Assembly (NCBI GenBank): GCA_949283655.1
Contig: CASDTH010000046.1
Location: 1 to 34,433, forward strand
Source of the DNA: an uncultured bacterium
GTDB taxonomy: Bacteria > Bacillota > Clostridia > Oscillospirales > Acutalibacteraceae
Length of the DNA: 34,433 bases
Direction: 5' to 3'
The notes below the pieces were generated by a model, which worked only from the letters and a program-made list of their open reading frames with translations, had not been told where the DNA came from and made no database searches. The position numbers and the translations under genes were made by a program. How positions within the stretch are numbered: position 1 is the first letter of the stretch; the number at the start of each line of letters is the position of its first letter. Below are positions 25,549 through 34,298 of the stretch, in pieces.

Positions 25549-27297
25549 TCAGACCGTGCTGCTGCTGAGCACAACGCCGCGCTCTGCATCAAGCGTAACC
25601 ACCGCGCCCGTGCGCAAGACATTCGTCGCATTCTGAGCGCCGATAATCACCGGAATATCCAGGCTCAGGCCGACAATCGCCGCATGGGAATTCATGCCGT
25701 CCTGCTGCGCAATAATCCCGCCTGCGCGCTTAAGCAGCGGGAGCATATCGTTCGTTGTCTGATCCACCACCAGGATATCTCCATCACGGAATTCTGATTG
25801 CGCCTGCTGTGCGCTTGCACAGACACACAGGCGCGCGCACGCTTTGTTCTTGGTCACGCCGCGGCCGGTGACTAAAATATGCCCCACTACATGCACCTTC
25901 ATCATATTGGTCGTGCCGGAAATGCCGAGCGGTACGCCCGCCGTGAGGGCGACCAGCTCCCCGCTTTTGACAAGGCCCGCATATTCCGCCGAATCGACAG
26001 CCTGATCAAACAGCTCGTCTGTAGAGGCTTTCTCTTCTATCATCAGCGGGGTAACGCCCCAGGAAAGATTCAGCTGGCGGCACACGCGCGCCTCCGTGCT
26101 GAAGCCGATGATCGGGCAGCTTGGGCGGAATTTGGAGATCATGCGCGCCGTTTTGCCGGATTTTGTAACGGTGATGATCGCCGCCGCGCCAAGATCGTGC
26201 GCGGTGGTGCAGGTGGCGTGAGAGATCGCCGTCGTCACATCGGGGTTGGCCTCAACCTCCCGCATCTTAAAGCGTTTGACGTAATCAATATCCCTCTCCG
26301 TGCGCTCTGCGATTCGCGCCATCGTGCGCACAGCCTCCACCGGATATTGGCCGGCCGCCGTTTCGCCGGAGAGCATGATTGCGCTCGTACCATCATAGAT
26401 GGCGTTGGCAACATCCGTCGCCTCCGCGCGGGTCGGGCGTGGGTTTTTAATCATGGATTCCAGCATCTGGGTCGCTGTAATCACCTGTTTACCGGCGTTA
26501 TAGACCTTTTTGATAATCATCTTTTGCAGGACGGGCACATCCTCCAGCGGAATCTCGACCCCCATATCACCGCGCGCGACCATGATGCCATCCGACACGC
26601 GCAGGATCTGGTCAATATTTTCCACACCCTCCTGATTCTCAATCTTCGCGATGATGTTGATGCCGTGGCAGTTAAATTCATCAAAGATTTTCCGGATTTC
26701 CAGCACATCGGCAGCGGTGCGGACAAAGGATGCCGCAATAAAATCAAAGCCGTTTTGAATGCCGAAAATGATGTCCTCCCGGTCACGGTCGCTGATAAAC
26801 GGCATAGAAAGGTGTGCGTTCGGCACATTTACCCCCTTATGGTCGGAGATCATGCCGTCATTCTGCACACGGCAGACAATATCGCCCCCCCGGATATTGC
26901 GGACGGTCAGCTCAATCAGGCCGTCATCCAGCAGGATGGTGGAGCCCTCCTGCACATCGTTTGCAAGCTCCGGAAAGCTGATGGATGCCTGGGTTTCATC
27001 CCCCTCCACAGGCTGCGTGCGCAGCGTGAAGGCCGTGCCCTTTTTCAGCATGACCCGGCCATTTTTAAACGTGCCAAGGCGGATCTCCGGGCCCTTGGTA
27101 TCCAGCATCGTGGCCACCGGCAGATCCAGCTCCTCCCGCAGGCGAACAACGCGCTCCAGCATTTTTTTATGCATGTCATGCGTCCCATGGGAAAAATTGA
27201 AGCGGGCAACCGCCATACCGGCGCGCATCAGCCCCCGCAGAACTCCGTCGTCCTCTGTGGCGGGGCCCATGGTGCAGACGATCTTTGTCTTTCTCAT
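25549..27297 (-). CDS. pyk: Pyruvate kinase with C-terminal PEP-utiliser domain
   Basis: The protein has 582 residues from the ATG at 27297, nine bases after AAGGAG; an ATG three codons earlier touches the ribosome site. It makes pyruvate and ATP from PEP and ADP. The barrel carries KIVCTMGPA, RFNFSHG, DTKGPEIR, the active-site lysine region IIAKIENQEG and MVARGDMGVEIP. The regulatory C-domain follows (ISHATCTTAHDLGAAAIITV). About 100 extra residues at the end form a swivelling PEP-utiliser domain with GGIIAQQDGMNSHAAIVG, known as the extra C-terminal sequence of many Bacillus and Clostridium enzymes. The yfbR-like gene lies downstream. Confidence 0.97.
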   Translation of the reverse strand: MRKTKIVCTMGPATEDDGVLRGLMRAGMAVARFNFSHGTHDMHKKMLERVVRLREELDLPVATMLDTKGPEIRLGTFKNGRVMLKKGTAFTLRTQPVEGDETQASISFPELANDVQEGSTILLDDGLIELTVRNIRGGDIVCRVQNDGMISDHKGVNVPNAHLSMPFISDRDREDIIFGIQNGFDFIAASFVRTAADVLEIRKIFDEFNCHGINIIAKIENQEGVENIDQILRVSDGIMVARGDMGVEIPLEDVPVLQKMIIKKVYNAGKQVITATQMLESMIKNPRPTRAEATDVANAIYDGTSAIMLSGETAAGQYPVEAVRTMARIAERTERDIDYVKRFKMREVEANPDVTTAISHATCTTAHDLGAAAIITVTKSGKTARMISKFRPSCPIIGFSTEARVCRQLNLSWGVTPLMIEEKASTDELFDQAVDSAEYAGLVKSGELVALTAGVPLGISGTTNMMKVHVVGHILVTGRGVTKNKACARLCVCASAQQAQSEFRDGDILVVDQTTNDMLPLLKRAGGIIAQQDGMNSHAAIVGLSLDIPVIIGAQNATNVLRTGAVVTLDAERGVVLSSSTV

Positions 27298-27457
27298 CAA
27301 GAACATCTCCTTTTCAGAAGGAAGCGCATTTTACGCTCCACGGAGAAGAGCAAAACCACCTCTCCCCCAGTATAGTTTAGCATAGGGGGTTATGCTTTCA
27401 CAAGGATTAGAATTCCCAAAAGCAATGCCGCAAACTGCTGCTTTTTTGTGGGCGATT

Positions 27458-27503
27458 GCGGGAGACATGCAGGAGGCTCCTCCATATCAGCCCGGTCTCC
27501 CGC
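27458..27503. repeat. Nested strong hairpin upstream of pyruvate kinase
   Basis: GCGGGAGAC (27458-27466) pairs perfectly with GTCTCCCGC (27495-27503). Inside, GGAGG (27472-27476) pairs with CCTCC (27479-27483). A further small stem CCGCT/AGCGG follows. It belongs to no gene and has no T-run. Confidence 0.5.
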
Positions 27504-27719
27504 TCTGCGAAGCGGTTCCAGCAGCCTTTCGGCCGTTTTTCTTTTCGTTTGTGCACCCAAGCCGGCGGCTGCCGCAGCTCGCACCTGTGCTGCTTAGCCC
27601 TCGCCGTTTTTGCGCCTCCCTCGCCATGGCACCTGCACTTTGCGCGGCGAGAGGATTCCTGCACGAATTCTTTGAGAAGGAAGAAAATCCATTGCTGCGT
27701 CAGAAATTTCTCATAGAAA

Positions 27720-27782
27720 AATTCCCCCTGATGCAGTTTTATTTCCCTATATCAGGGTTTGTCTATTGTCCGTTTTTACCGG
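27720..27782 (-). repeat. Second repeat family, copy A
   Basis: The minus strand reads CCGGTAAAAACGGACAATAGAC, then a hairpin built on CCCTGATATAG / CTGCATCAGGGGG. It matches 34151-34216 over about 60 bases. The stem is weaker here than in copy B. It has no coding content. Confidence 0.65.
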
Positions 27783-28067
27783 ACCTATTCGCTGCACAGC
27801 GTGCCCCCTTCGCGAGGCAAGGGCGTTCCTCTGGAAAGGCGAGCGCTTCGGGCAGCCTACTTTTATCCATATTTTTTTAAATAACTGCCTTGATGAAATA
27901 TAGAAAATCGGGCGGCCTGGCGCAAATCGGGAAACGAAGCGTTCTCTTATCGAAAAAAGTCGGATATTCTTCTGTCTTAGGTAAAAAAACTGCGGTTCTT
28001 GCTGCAAAATAGCTAAATTTATCCCGCAAGATTTGCACTCAATTTGAATAAAATAGTCAAAATGCAC

Positions 28068-28096
28068 TTGAAAATTAAATTTTGATTTGCTAAAAT
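28068..28096 (+). promoter_or_regulatory. Sigma-A promoter of the glycogen operon
   Basis: TTGAAA (28068-28073) and TAAAAT (28091-28096) are exactly 17 bases apart, 33 bases before the glgB start. No other clear promoter is seen before glgC, glgD or glgA. Confidence 0.7.
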
Positions 28097-28129
28097 AAAG
28101 ATACTATAGGATGAATGAGGTGTGCATCC

Positions 28130-30115
28130 ATGGCGAAACGCAAGGATTCCCCGTCCGATGTGCCGCTATATTTATTCCACGAGGGCAGTAATGCCCGTGC
28201 ATATGAATACTTTGGCGTGCATAAAATAAGCGGGGGTAAAATGGTTTTTCGCACTTGGGCGCCGCATGCTGCGGGCGTGAGCGTCGTGGGCGATTTTAAC
28301 CAGTGGGATCCGGAAAAGACCCCGATGGTTCCCGTTGATACCGGCGGTGTGTGGGAAGTAGAAATGCCTGCCCTGAAGCAGTTTGAAAACTATAAATTCT
28401 GCATTCTGACGGAGGATGGCCGCCAGCTGATGAAGAGCGATCCATATGGCGTACATATGGAGACCCGCCCCGGCACCGCCTCCAAAATCTATGACTTGGG
28501 CGGATATGAATGGGGTGATCAGGCCTGGGAGGAGAAAAAGCGCCAGGTTGTGATCTATGACAGTCCCGTCAACATCTATGAAATCCACGCCGGCTCCTGG
28601 CGCCGGTATCCGGATGGGAATTTTTACGATTACCGCAAGCTTGCAGAGGAGCTTATCCCCTATCTGAAGGAGATGGCTTATACCCATGTGGAGCTTATGC
28701 CGCTGATGGAGCACCCCTTCGACGGCTCATGGGGCTATCAGGTGACCGGTTATTTTTCCGCAACCTCCCGCTATGGCGCGCCGCACGATTTGATGTATTT
28801 TGTCGACCGTTGCCATCAGGCAGGCATCGGCGTGATTTTCGACTGGGTCCCCGCGCACTTCCCAAAGGATGCCAATGGCCTGTACGAATTCGACGGCCAG
28901 CCCTGCTATGAATACGCCGACCCCCGCAAGGGCGAGCACCGCCAGTGGGGCACGCGCGTATTTGATTTTGGGCGCGGCGAGGTGGCAAGCTTCTTAATTT
29001 CCAGTGCAATGTTTTGGCTGGAGCAATACCACGTGGACGGCCTGCGCGTAGATGCCGTGGCTTCTATGCTCTACCTCGATTATGGCCGTGACGACGGCGA
29101 TTGGATCCCCAATATTCACGGCGGGCGGGAGAATTTGGAGGCCGTCGCCTTCCTGCGTAAGCTAAACGAGGTCATTTTTCAAGAGCACCCTGCCACGCTG
29201 ATGATCGCGGAGGAAAGCACCGCCTGGCCGCTTGTTTCCAAGCCAACCAATATCGGCGGCCTGGGCTTTAACTTCAAGTGGAATATGGGCTGGATGAACG
29301 ACATCCTGCGCTATGTTTCGTTGGACGGTTATTTCCGTAAATACAACCATGACTGCCTGACATTTTCTTTTTTCTACGCCTTTTCAGAAAATTATGTTTT
29401 GCCGATTTCTCATGACGAAGTGGTGCACGGTAAGTGCTCGATGATCGGTAAAATGCCAGGGGAATATGAAGAAAAATTTGCTGGCCTGCGCGCGTTTTAC
29501 GGCTACATGATGGCGCACCCAGGCAAAAAGCTGCTCTTTATGGGCCAGGAATTCGGCCAGTTTAAAGAGTGGGATTTTGCCGGCGAGCTGGACTGGCTCC
29601 TGCTCGATTATGAAAAGCATGCGTGCCTGCGGGAATATGTAAAAGCGTTAAACCGCTTCTATCTGGAGCACCCGCCGCTGTGGCAGATTGATTACAGCTG
29701 GGAGGGTTTTTCCTGGATTTCAAGCGACGACAGCGCCAACTCCGTGATCGCCTTCCGCCGGATAGACGACCAGGGCAAGGAAATCATAGCCGTGTGCAAC
29801 TTCACCAAAGTGGAGCGCCAGGATTACCGCATCGGTGCTCCAAAGCGGGGGGATTACCGCGTTTTGCTTAATTCTGACGATACTGCCTTCGGCGGCGAGG
29901 GCAAAGGCTCCTCCGGCCTGGTAAAAACAGAGGATACGCCCATGCACGGCTGCGAGCAGAGCATTGTGCTGAATCTGCCCGGGTTCTCCGTGCTGTATCT
30001 GGAGCTTGCAAAAGAGCGGAAAAAGCGCCAAAGGAAGGCCCCCGCGCCACGGGCGGCAGCCGCAAAAGGGAAGCCTGCCGCAAAGGCAAAGAGCGGTGCA
30101 AAGAGCACGCTTTAA
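28130..30115 (+). CDS. glgB: 1,4-alpha-glucan branching enzyme
   Basis: The protein has 661 residues from the ATG at 28130 (GAGGTG upstream); an ATG five codons earlier is too close to a ribosome site. It transfers alpha-1,4 chains to alpha-1,6 branch points in glycogen. A CBM48 domain comes first (about 20-110, with [20 protein letters not shown]). The GH13 barrel follows with [25 protein letters not shown], the nucleophile Asp308 in [11 protein letters not shown], the acid Glu361 in MIAEEST and Asp429 in [10 protein letters not shown], then an all-beta C-domain. The last 35 residues are a Lys/Ala/Pro-rich tail ([20 protein letters not shown] and more) not usual in the family. It is the first gene of the glgBCDA operon. 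Confidence 0.97.
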   Translation: MAKRKDSPSDVPLYLFHEGSNARAYEYFGVHKISGGKMVFRTWAPHAAGVSVVGDFNQWDPEKTPMVPVDTGGVWEVEMPALKQFENYKFCILTEDGRQLMKSDPYGVHMETRPGTASKIYDLGGYEWGDQAWEEKKRQVVIYDSPVNIYEIHAGSWRRYPDGNFYDYRKLAEELIPYLKEMAYTHVELMPLMEHPFDGSWGYQVTGYFSATSRYGAPHDLMYFVDRCHQAGIGVIFDWVPAHFPKDANGLYEFDGQPCYEYADPRKGEHRQWGTRVFDFGRGEVASFLISSAMFWLEQYHVDGLRVDAVASMLYLDYGRDDGDWIPNIHGGRENLEAVAFLRKLNEVIFQEHPATLMIAEESTAWPLVSKPTNIGGLGFNFKWNMGWMNDILRYVSLDGYFRKYNHDCLTFSFFYAFSENYVLPISHDEVVHGKCSMIGKMPGEYEEKFAGLRAFYGYMMAHPGKKLLFMGQEFGQFKEWDFAGELDWLLLDYEKHACLREYVKALNRFYLEHPPLWQIDYSWEGFSWISSDDSANSVIAFRRIDDQGKEIIAVCNFTKVERQDYRIGAPKRGDYRVLLNSDDTAFGGEGKGSSGLVKTEDTPMHGCEQSIVLNLPGFSVLYLELAKERKKRQRKAPAPRAAAAKGKPAAKAKSGAKSTL

Positions 30116-30183
30116 ATTCCTGTGAATTCATTTCACGGATTTTATAAAAAGTTCACCAATCACAAAAAGGAGGCAATCCTAAT

Positions 30184-31401
30184 ATGGCCCGAAAAAAGGA
30201 ATGCATTGCCATGCTTCTCGCGGGCGGGCAGGGCAGCCGGCTTGGCATCCTCACAAAAAACATCGCCAAGCCCGCCGTTCCATACGGCGGAAAATACCGC
30301 ATTATCGACTTCCCACTTTCCAACTGTGTGAACTCCGGCATTGATACAGTGGGTGTTCTCACCCAGTATCAGCCGCTGGAGCTCAACGACTACATCGGTA
30401 ACGGAGAGCCATGGGATCTGGATCGTGTCAACGGCGGCGTCCATATCCTTTCCCCTTACCAGAGGATCCGTGGGACGCAGTGGTATAAAAACACTGCAAA
30501 CGCCATTTATCAAAACATCCCCTTTATCGACCGGTATGACCCTGAATATGTCATCATCCTTTCCGGCGACCACATCTACAAGATGGATTACGCAAAAATG
30601 CTCGCTTATCACAAAGAGAAGCAGGCAGCCTGCACGATCGCCATGCTGGAGGTCCCGTGGGAGGAGGCGCCCCGCTTTGGCCTAATGATGGTCAATGAAG
30701 ACGGCGCCATTACCGATTTTGAAGAAAAGCCGAAGCATCCGCGCAGCAACAAGGCCTCCATGGGCGTTTATATGTTTACCTGGAAGAAGCTGCGCCAGTA
30801 TCTGCTGGATGATGAGGCCAACGAAAAATCCGGCAACGATTTTGGTCACGATCTGATTCCAGCGATGCATGAGGCGCACGAGCGGCTGTATGCGTATCCC
30901 TTCGATGGCTACTGGAAGGATGTCGGCACCATCGACAGCCTGTGGGAGGCAAACCTCGACCTGCTCAACCCCAATGTGGATTTGGATTTGAGCGATCCGG
31001 ATTGGAAGATCTACTCCCGCAACCCGGTTGCCCCGCCGCACTATATCTCCCCGGATGCCACCGTGCAGAATTCCCTGATCTCAGAGGGGGGTCAAATTGA
31101 GGGCTGTGTGGACTTTTCTGTATTGTTCGCCAATGTATCCATTGCAAAAGGCGCGGTGGTGCGGGATTCGATCTTGATGCCCGGCACTGTGGTGAAAGAG
31201 GGCGCCGTCGTCCAATACGCGATCGTGGCAGAAAATGCTGTAATCGAAGAAAACGCTGTAGTTGGCGAGCGGCCGGAGGATATGGATAATCTTTCGGACT
31301 GGGGCGTCGCCGTGGTCGGAGCGAACGTCCATATCGGTGCGCGTGCGCGCGTAGCGCCCAAAGCAATGGTGGATGAAGACCTGCCGGAGGCAAAAAATTG
31401 A
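30184..31401 (+). CDS. glgC: Glucose-1-phosphate adenylyltransferase, catalytic subunit
   Basis: The protein has 405 residues and makes ADP-glucose from glucose-1-phosphate and ATP. The nucleotide loop [16 protein letters not shown], the allosteric/substrate residues in [15 protein letters not shown], the catalytic [12 protein letters not shown], and [18 protein letters not shown] with DFGHDLIP are complete. A left-handed beta-helix closes the protein ([17 protein letters not shown] and following hexapeptides). AAGGAGG is the ribosome site. It follows glgB by 68 bases and precedes glgD, with which the enzyme forms a mixed tetramer in Firmicutes. Confidence 0.97.
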   Translation: MARKKECIAMLLAGGQGSRLGILTKNIAKPAVPYGGKYRIIDFPLSNCVNSGIDTVGVLTQYQPLELNDYIGNGEPWDLDRVNGGVHILSPYQRIRGTQWYKNTANAIYQNIPFIDRYDPEYVIILSGDHIYKMDYAKMLAYHKEKQAACTIAMLEVPWEEAPRFGLMMVNEDGAITDFEEKPKHPRSNKASMGVYMFTWKKLRQYLLDDEANEKSGNDFGHDLIPAMHEAHERLYAYPFDGYWKDVGTIDSLWEANLDLLNPNVDLDLSDPDWKIYSRNPVAPPHYISPDATVQNSLISEGGQIEGCVDFSVLFANVSIAKGAVVRDSILMPGTVVKEGAVVQYAIVAENAVIEENAVVGERPEDMDNLSDWGVAVVGANVHIGARARVAPKAMVDEDLPEAKN

Positions 31402-31447
31402 AAACGCGCGGTTTTAAGCAGGCAGAGCGAAAGGAATGGTCATAACT

Positions 31448-32563
31448 ATGAGAGCGAACGACGTTTTGGGAATCATCTATTCCAATGCCTATGATGCTGT
31501 TCTGAATGAGCTGACCAACGCGCGTACAATGGGCAGCGTCCCCTTTGGAGGGCGCTACCGCCTGATTGACTTCGCGCTTTCCAACCTGGTCAACTGCGGC
31601 ATCAATAAGGTTGGCATTATTACAAAAAGTAACTATCAATCCCTGATGGATCACATCGGGACAGGGAAGCCATGGGATCTCTCCCGCAAGCGCGGCGGTA
31701 TGTTTTTGCTGCCTCCCTTCAACAGCATTCACAACGGTATGTATCGCGACCGGATTCAGGCGCTGATGGGGATCATGCGCTTTTTGGAGCAATCCCAGGA
31801 GGAATACATCATCCTGATGGATACCAATGTGGTCTCTAACTTTGATCTTAGCGATATGTGCCGCGCCCACACCGAGAGCGGGGCCGATATTACAATTGCC
31901 TACCACCATGGGCGCGCCCCACAGCTGGACGATTTGATGACCTTCACCTTTGGCGAGGGGCAGAAGGTCTCCGAAATCGCGCTGGATCAAAAAACGGCAA
32001 ACCCCGTTGATTATGCAATGAATATCATCCTCATCAGTAAGGCGCTGCTAATACGGCTCATCAACAACGCAGCCAGCCTTAACCAGGATAACTTCGCACG
32101 GGATGTGCTCCAGCACAACTTAAAACGCCTGAATATTTACGGCTATGAGGTAAAGGGCTTTACCTGTGTTTTTGACTCTCTACAGAGCTATTATGACAAC
32201 AGCATGAGCCTTTTAACCCCCGCCAACTGCCAGGAGCTCTTCACGCGGGAGCGCCCGGTTTATACCAAGGTGCGCGACGATATGCCGGCGATCTATGGGC
32301 TGGGCTCCTCTGTAAAAAATTCGTTGGTCGCAGATGGCTGCAGCATCGACGGCGAAGTGGAGAACTGCATCCTTTTCCGCGGCGTGCAGATTGGCAAGGG
32401 TGCAGTAGTACGTAATTCCATCATCATGCAGGGCACCTATGTCAGCGAGGGCGTGCAGCTGGATTCCGTCATTGCGGATAAGAGCGTCGTTGTGCGCCCG
32501 CATAAAACGATAACGGGCACCAACACCTACCCGGTGTATATTGGCAAAGGCATCGTGATCTAA
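31448..32563 (+). CDS. glgD: Glucose-1-phosphate adenylyltransferase, GlgD subunit
   Basis: The protein has 371 residues. The ATG at 31448 is preferred over one four codons upstream, because that one abuts AAAGGA and MRANDVLGIIYSN is the normal family start. It is homologous to GlgC, but the glycine-rich LAGGxGxRL loop is missing (RANDVLGIIYSNAYDAVLNE in its place) and the GDH motif reads LMDTNVVSNFD. It is therefore the non-catalytic, modulatory subunit that raises GlgC activity in gram-positive bacteria. The C-terminal beta-helix is present (QIGKGAVVRNSIIMQGTYVS). The gene lies 46 bases after glgC and 48 before glgA. Confidence 0.95.
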   Translation: MRANDVLGIIYSNAYDAVLNELTNARTMGSVPFGGRYRLIDFALSNLVNCGINKVGIITKSNYQSLMDHIGTGKPWDLSRKRGGMFLLPPFNSIHNGMYRDRIQALMGIMRFLEQSQEEYIILMDTNVVSNFDLSDMCRAHTESGADITIAYHHGRAPQLDDLMTFTFGEGQKVSEIALDQKTANPVDYAMNIILISKALLIRLINNAASLNQDNFARDVLQHNLKRLNIYGYEVKGFTCVFDSLQSYYDNSMSLLTPANCQELFTRERPVYTKVRDDMPAIYGLGSSVKNSLVADGCSIDGEVENCILFRGVQIGKGAVVRNSIIMQGTYVSEGVQLDSVIADKSVVVRPHKTITGTNTYPVYIGKGIVI

Positions 32564-32611
32564 AGGTGCTGCTCCAGGCTTGGTTCATGCGTCTGAAAAG
32601 GAGGATTCATC

Positions 32612-34036
32612 TTGAAGGTTTTATATGTTGCAAGCGAGGCGCTGCCCTTTGTCGCGAGCGGCGGCTTGGGCGATGTGGCGGGCAGCCTCCCTCAGGCGCT
32701 GCGCAAGCGGCTGATTGGCTGCCGTGTTGTGCTCCCGCTTTATGCGACGATCCCGCAGCACCTGCGCGACAATATGCATTTTATCACGAGCCTCTCCGTT
32801 CCCGTGGCCTGGCGCAGGCAATACTGCGGCATTTTTGAGGCAAAGGCAAACGGGGTCACCTACTATTTGCTTGATAATCAGTATTATTTCAAGCGGGATA
32901 CGATTTATGGGCATTATGACGATGCGGAGCGCTTTGCGTTTTTTTCCCGCGCTGTGCTGGAGATGCTGCCCTATATCGATTTTCATCCGGATATCATCCA
33001 CTGCAACGATTGGCAGTGCGCGTTGACGCCGGTGTATTATTCCCTGATGTATGCGCACCGGGAAGGCTATGAAAACATCAAAACGCTCTTCACCATACAC
33101 AATATCCAGTATCAGGGCGTCTACGGGAAGGAAATTCTGGAGGATGTGCTTGGCATTGCCAAGCGAGATGAAGCGCTGTTGGAATATGACGGCGATATCA
33201 ACTTTATGAAAGGCGCAATCGAGTGTGCCAACAGGGTTTCCACCGTCAGCCCAACCTATGCACAGGAGATTCTTGACCCGTGGTATAGCCACGGGTTGGA
33301 TACCATCCTCAACCAGCGTTCTTGGAAGCTCAGCGGCATCCTCAACGGGATTGACACGGTTGGCTATGACCCCGCGACGGATCCGGCCATTTTCGCAAAT
33401 TATTCTGCGGAAGACCCCAGCGGCAAGCTTCAAAACAAGCTCGGCCTGCAGGAATATATGGGCCTGCCCGTGCGGGAGGGCGTCCCCGTGATGGGGATGG
33501 TGTCGCGCCTGGTCTCCCACAAGGGGTTGGATCTCGTCAAAGCAATCCTTGACGAGCTGCTGAACACCACCGATATCCAGATGGTCGTGCTCGGCTCCGG
33601 CGATTGGGAATATGAGAATTTCTTCCGTGAGGCTGCGGCCCGCCACCCGGATAAGCTTGCAATCCGGATTGGTTTCGTGCCGGATCTCGCTCGCAAGATC
33701 TATGCCGGCACCGATTTGTTCCTGATGCCGTCCAAAAGCGAGCCGTGCGGGCTTTCGCAAATGGTGGCGCTGCGCTACGGCTCCATCCCGATCGTGCGGG
33801 AAACCGGCGGCCTGCGCGACAGCATTCAGGATAGCGGCGACGGCAAGGGCAACGGCTTCACCTTCGCCAATTATAATGCGCATGAGATGCTCTACACCAT
33901 CCGCCGCGCATTGGAGGGGTACGCGCAAACAGAGGGCTGGGCCATGCTTGTTGAGCGCGCGCTCAACTGCGATTGCAGCTGGGGGCGGTCGGCAAACGCC
34001 TATATCCGCCTGTATAAATCTATGCTGGAGGGCTAA
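32612..34036 (+). CDS. glgA: Glycogen synthase (ADP-glucose), GT5 family
   Basis: The protein has 474 residues from a TTG start, with AAGGAGG seven bases upstream. It extends alpha-1,4-glucan from ADP-glucose. The GT-B fold is complete: the N-terminal domain with IIHCNDWQCALTPVY and FTIHNIQYQGVY, and ILNGIDTVGYDPATD at the hinge. The C-terminal domain has GMVSRLVSHKGLDL and the nucleotide/acceptor-binding SKSEPCGLSQMVALRYGSIPIVRETGGLRD. At the N-terminus the usual KxGGL reads Ala15-Ser16-Gly-Gly-Leu, so the conserved lysine is replaced. It is the last gene of the glg operon; no glgP phosphorylase follows in the window. Confidence 0.96.
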   Translation: MKVLYVASEALPFVASGGLGDVAGSLPQALRKRLIGCRVVLPLYATIPQHLRDNMHFITSLSVPVAWRRQYCGIFEAKANGVTYYLLDNQYYFKRDTIYGHYDDAERFAFFSRAVLEMLPYIDFHPDIIHCNDWQCALTPVYYSLMYAHREGYENIKTLFTIHNIQYQGVYGKEILEDVLGIAKRDEALLEYDGDINFMKGAIECANRVSTVSPTYAQEILDPWYSHGLDTILNQRSWKLSGILNGIDTVGYDPATDPAIFANYSAEDPSGKLQNKLGLQEYMGLPVREGVPVMGMVSRLVSHKGLDLVKAILDELLNTTDIQMVVLGSGDWEYENFFREAAARHPDKLAIRIGFVPDLARKIYAGTDLFLMPSKSEPCGLSQMVALRYGSIPIVRETGGLRDSIQDSGDGKGNGFTFANYNAHEMLYTIRRALEGYAQTEGWAMLVERALNCDCSWGRSANAYIRLYKSMLEG

Positions 34037-34150
34037 CGCCCCACGGCTCGCGCGAAGGGAGCGCAATGATGTTTTTCCGGTTCAGCGCCTAACCAGCTCT
34101 ATCTTTAAAGCAAAGCGAATAAGCTCCCTCTTGGTGCGTTCTGAACTGAA

Positions 34151-34216
34151 CCAGTAAAAACGGGCAATAGACGAATCCCCCTGATGTAGGAAAATAAAAC
34201 TGCATCAGGGGGAATT
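34151..34216 (+). repeat. Second repeat family, copy B, with 13-bp hairpin
   Basis: This matches 27720-27782 in opposite orientation. CCCCCTGATGTAG (34177-34189) pairs with CTGCATCAGGGGG (34200-34212) with one G-T pair and a 10-base A-rich loop. As it follows glgA by 140 bases it may also end that operon, but AAT rather than a T-run follows. Confidence 0.65.
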
Positions 34217-34220
34217 ATAT

Positions 34221-34298
34221 ATGCCAATAAGATATCAAAAAGCGCAGGAGTTTCTTCCAGAAAATAAGCATACCTCAAAACGGAATGTATTTAGGTAG
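34221..34298 (+). CDS. Tiny possible peptide cut by a mobile-element end
   Basis: ATG at 34221 opens a 25-codon frame (MPIRYQKAQEFLPENKHTSK then RNVFR) with AGGGGG eight bases upstream. The ribosome site is part of the right arm of the hairpin at 34177-34212, so folding would hide it. The stop falls within the presumed end of the insertion sequence (GGTAGTGTCAAGG from 34294), so the frame may be the start of a longer, interrupted gene. No family is recognised. Confidence 0.25.
   Translation: MPIRYQKAQEFLPENKHTSKRNVFR

Larger units (their letters stand above)
27298..28129. other. Long divergent intergenic region between pyruvate kinase and glgB
   Basis: No convincing gene is present; short open frames on both strands lack ribosome sites and family likeness. 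Supported content: a nested hairpin (27458-27503), one copy of the second repeat family (27720-27782) and the glgB promoter (28068-28096). TATACT on the minus strand near 27369-27374 may be the pyruvate kinase -10 box, but no good -35 accompanies it. Confidence 0.55.

Noticed and set aside
27392..27880. 162-codon plus-strand frame in the pyruvate kinase/glgB gap
   Set aside because: No ribosome site, and Phe/Pro/Ala-rich without domain likeness. It runs through the second repeat family and overlaps an opposite short frame.
32621..34066. Long minus-strand frame across glgA
   Set aside because: Antisense artefact of codon bias; glgA is certain from motifs and operon position.
34094..34193. Minus-strand frame with SSERTKRELIRFALKIELVR near its end
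   Set aside because: No start codon or ribosome site. It begins inside the repeat hairpin, and the only similarity seen is the DNA repeat itself.
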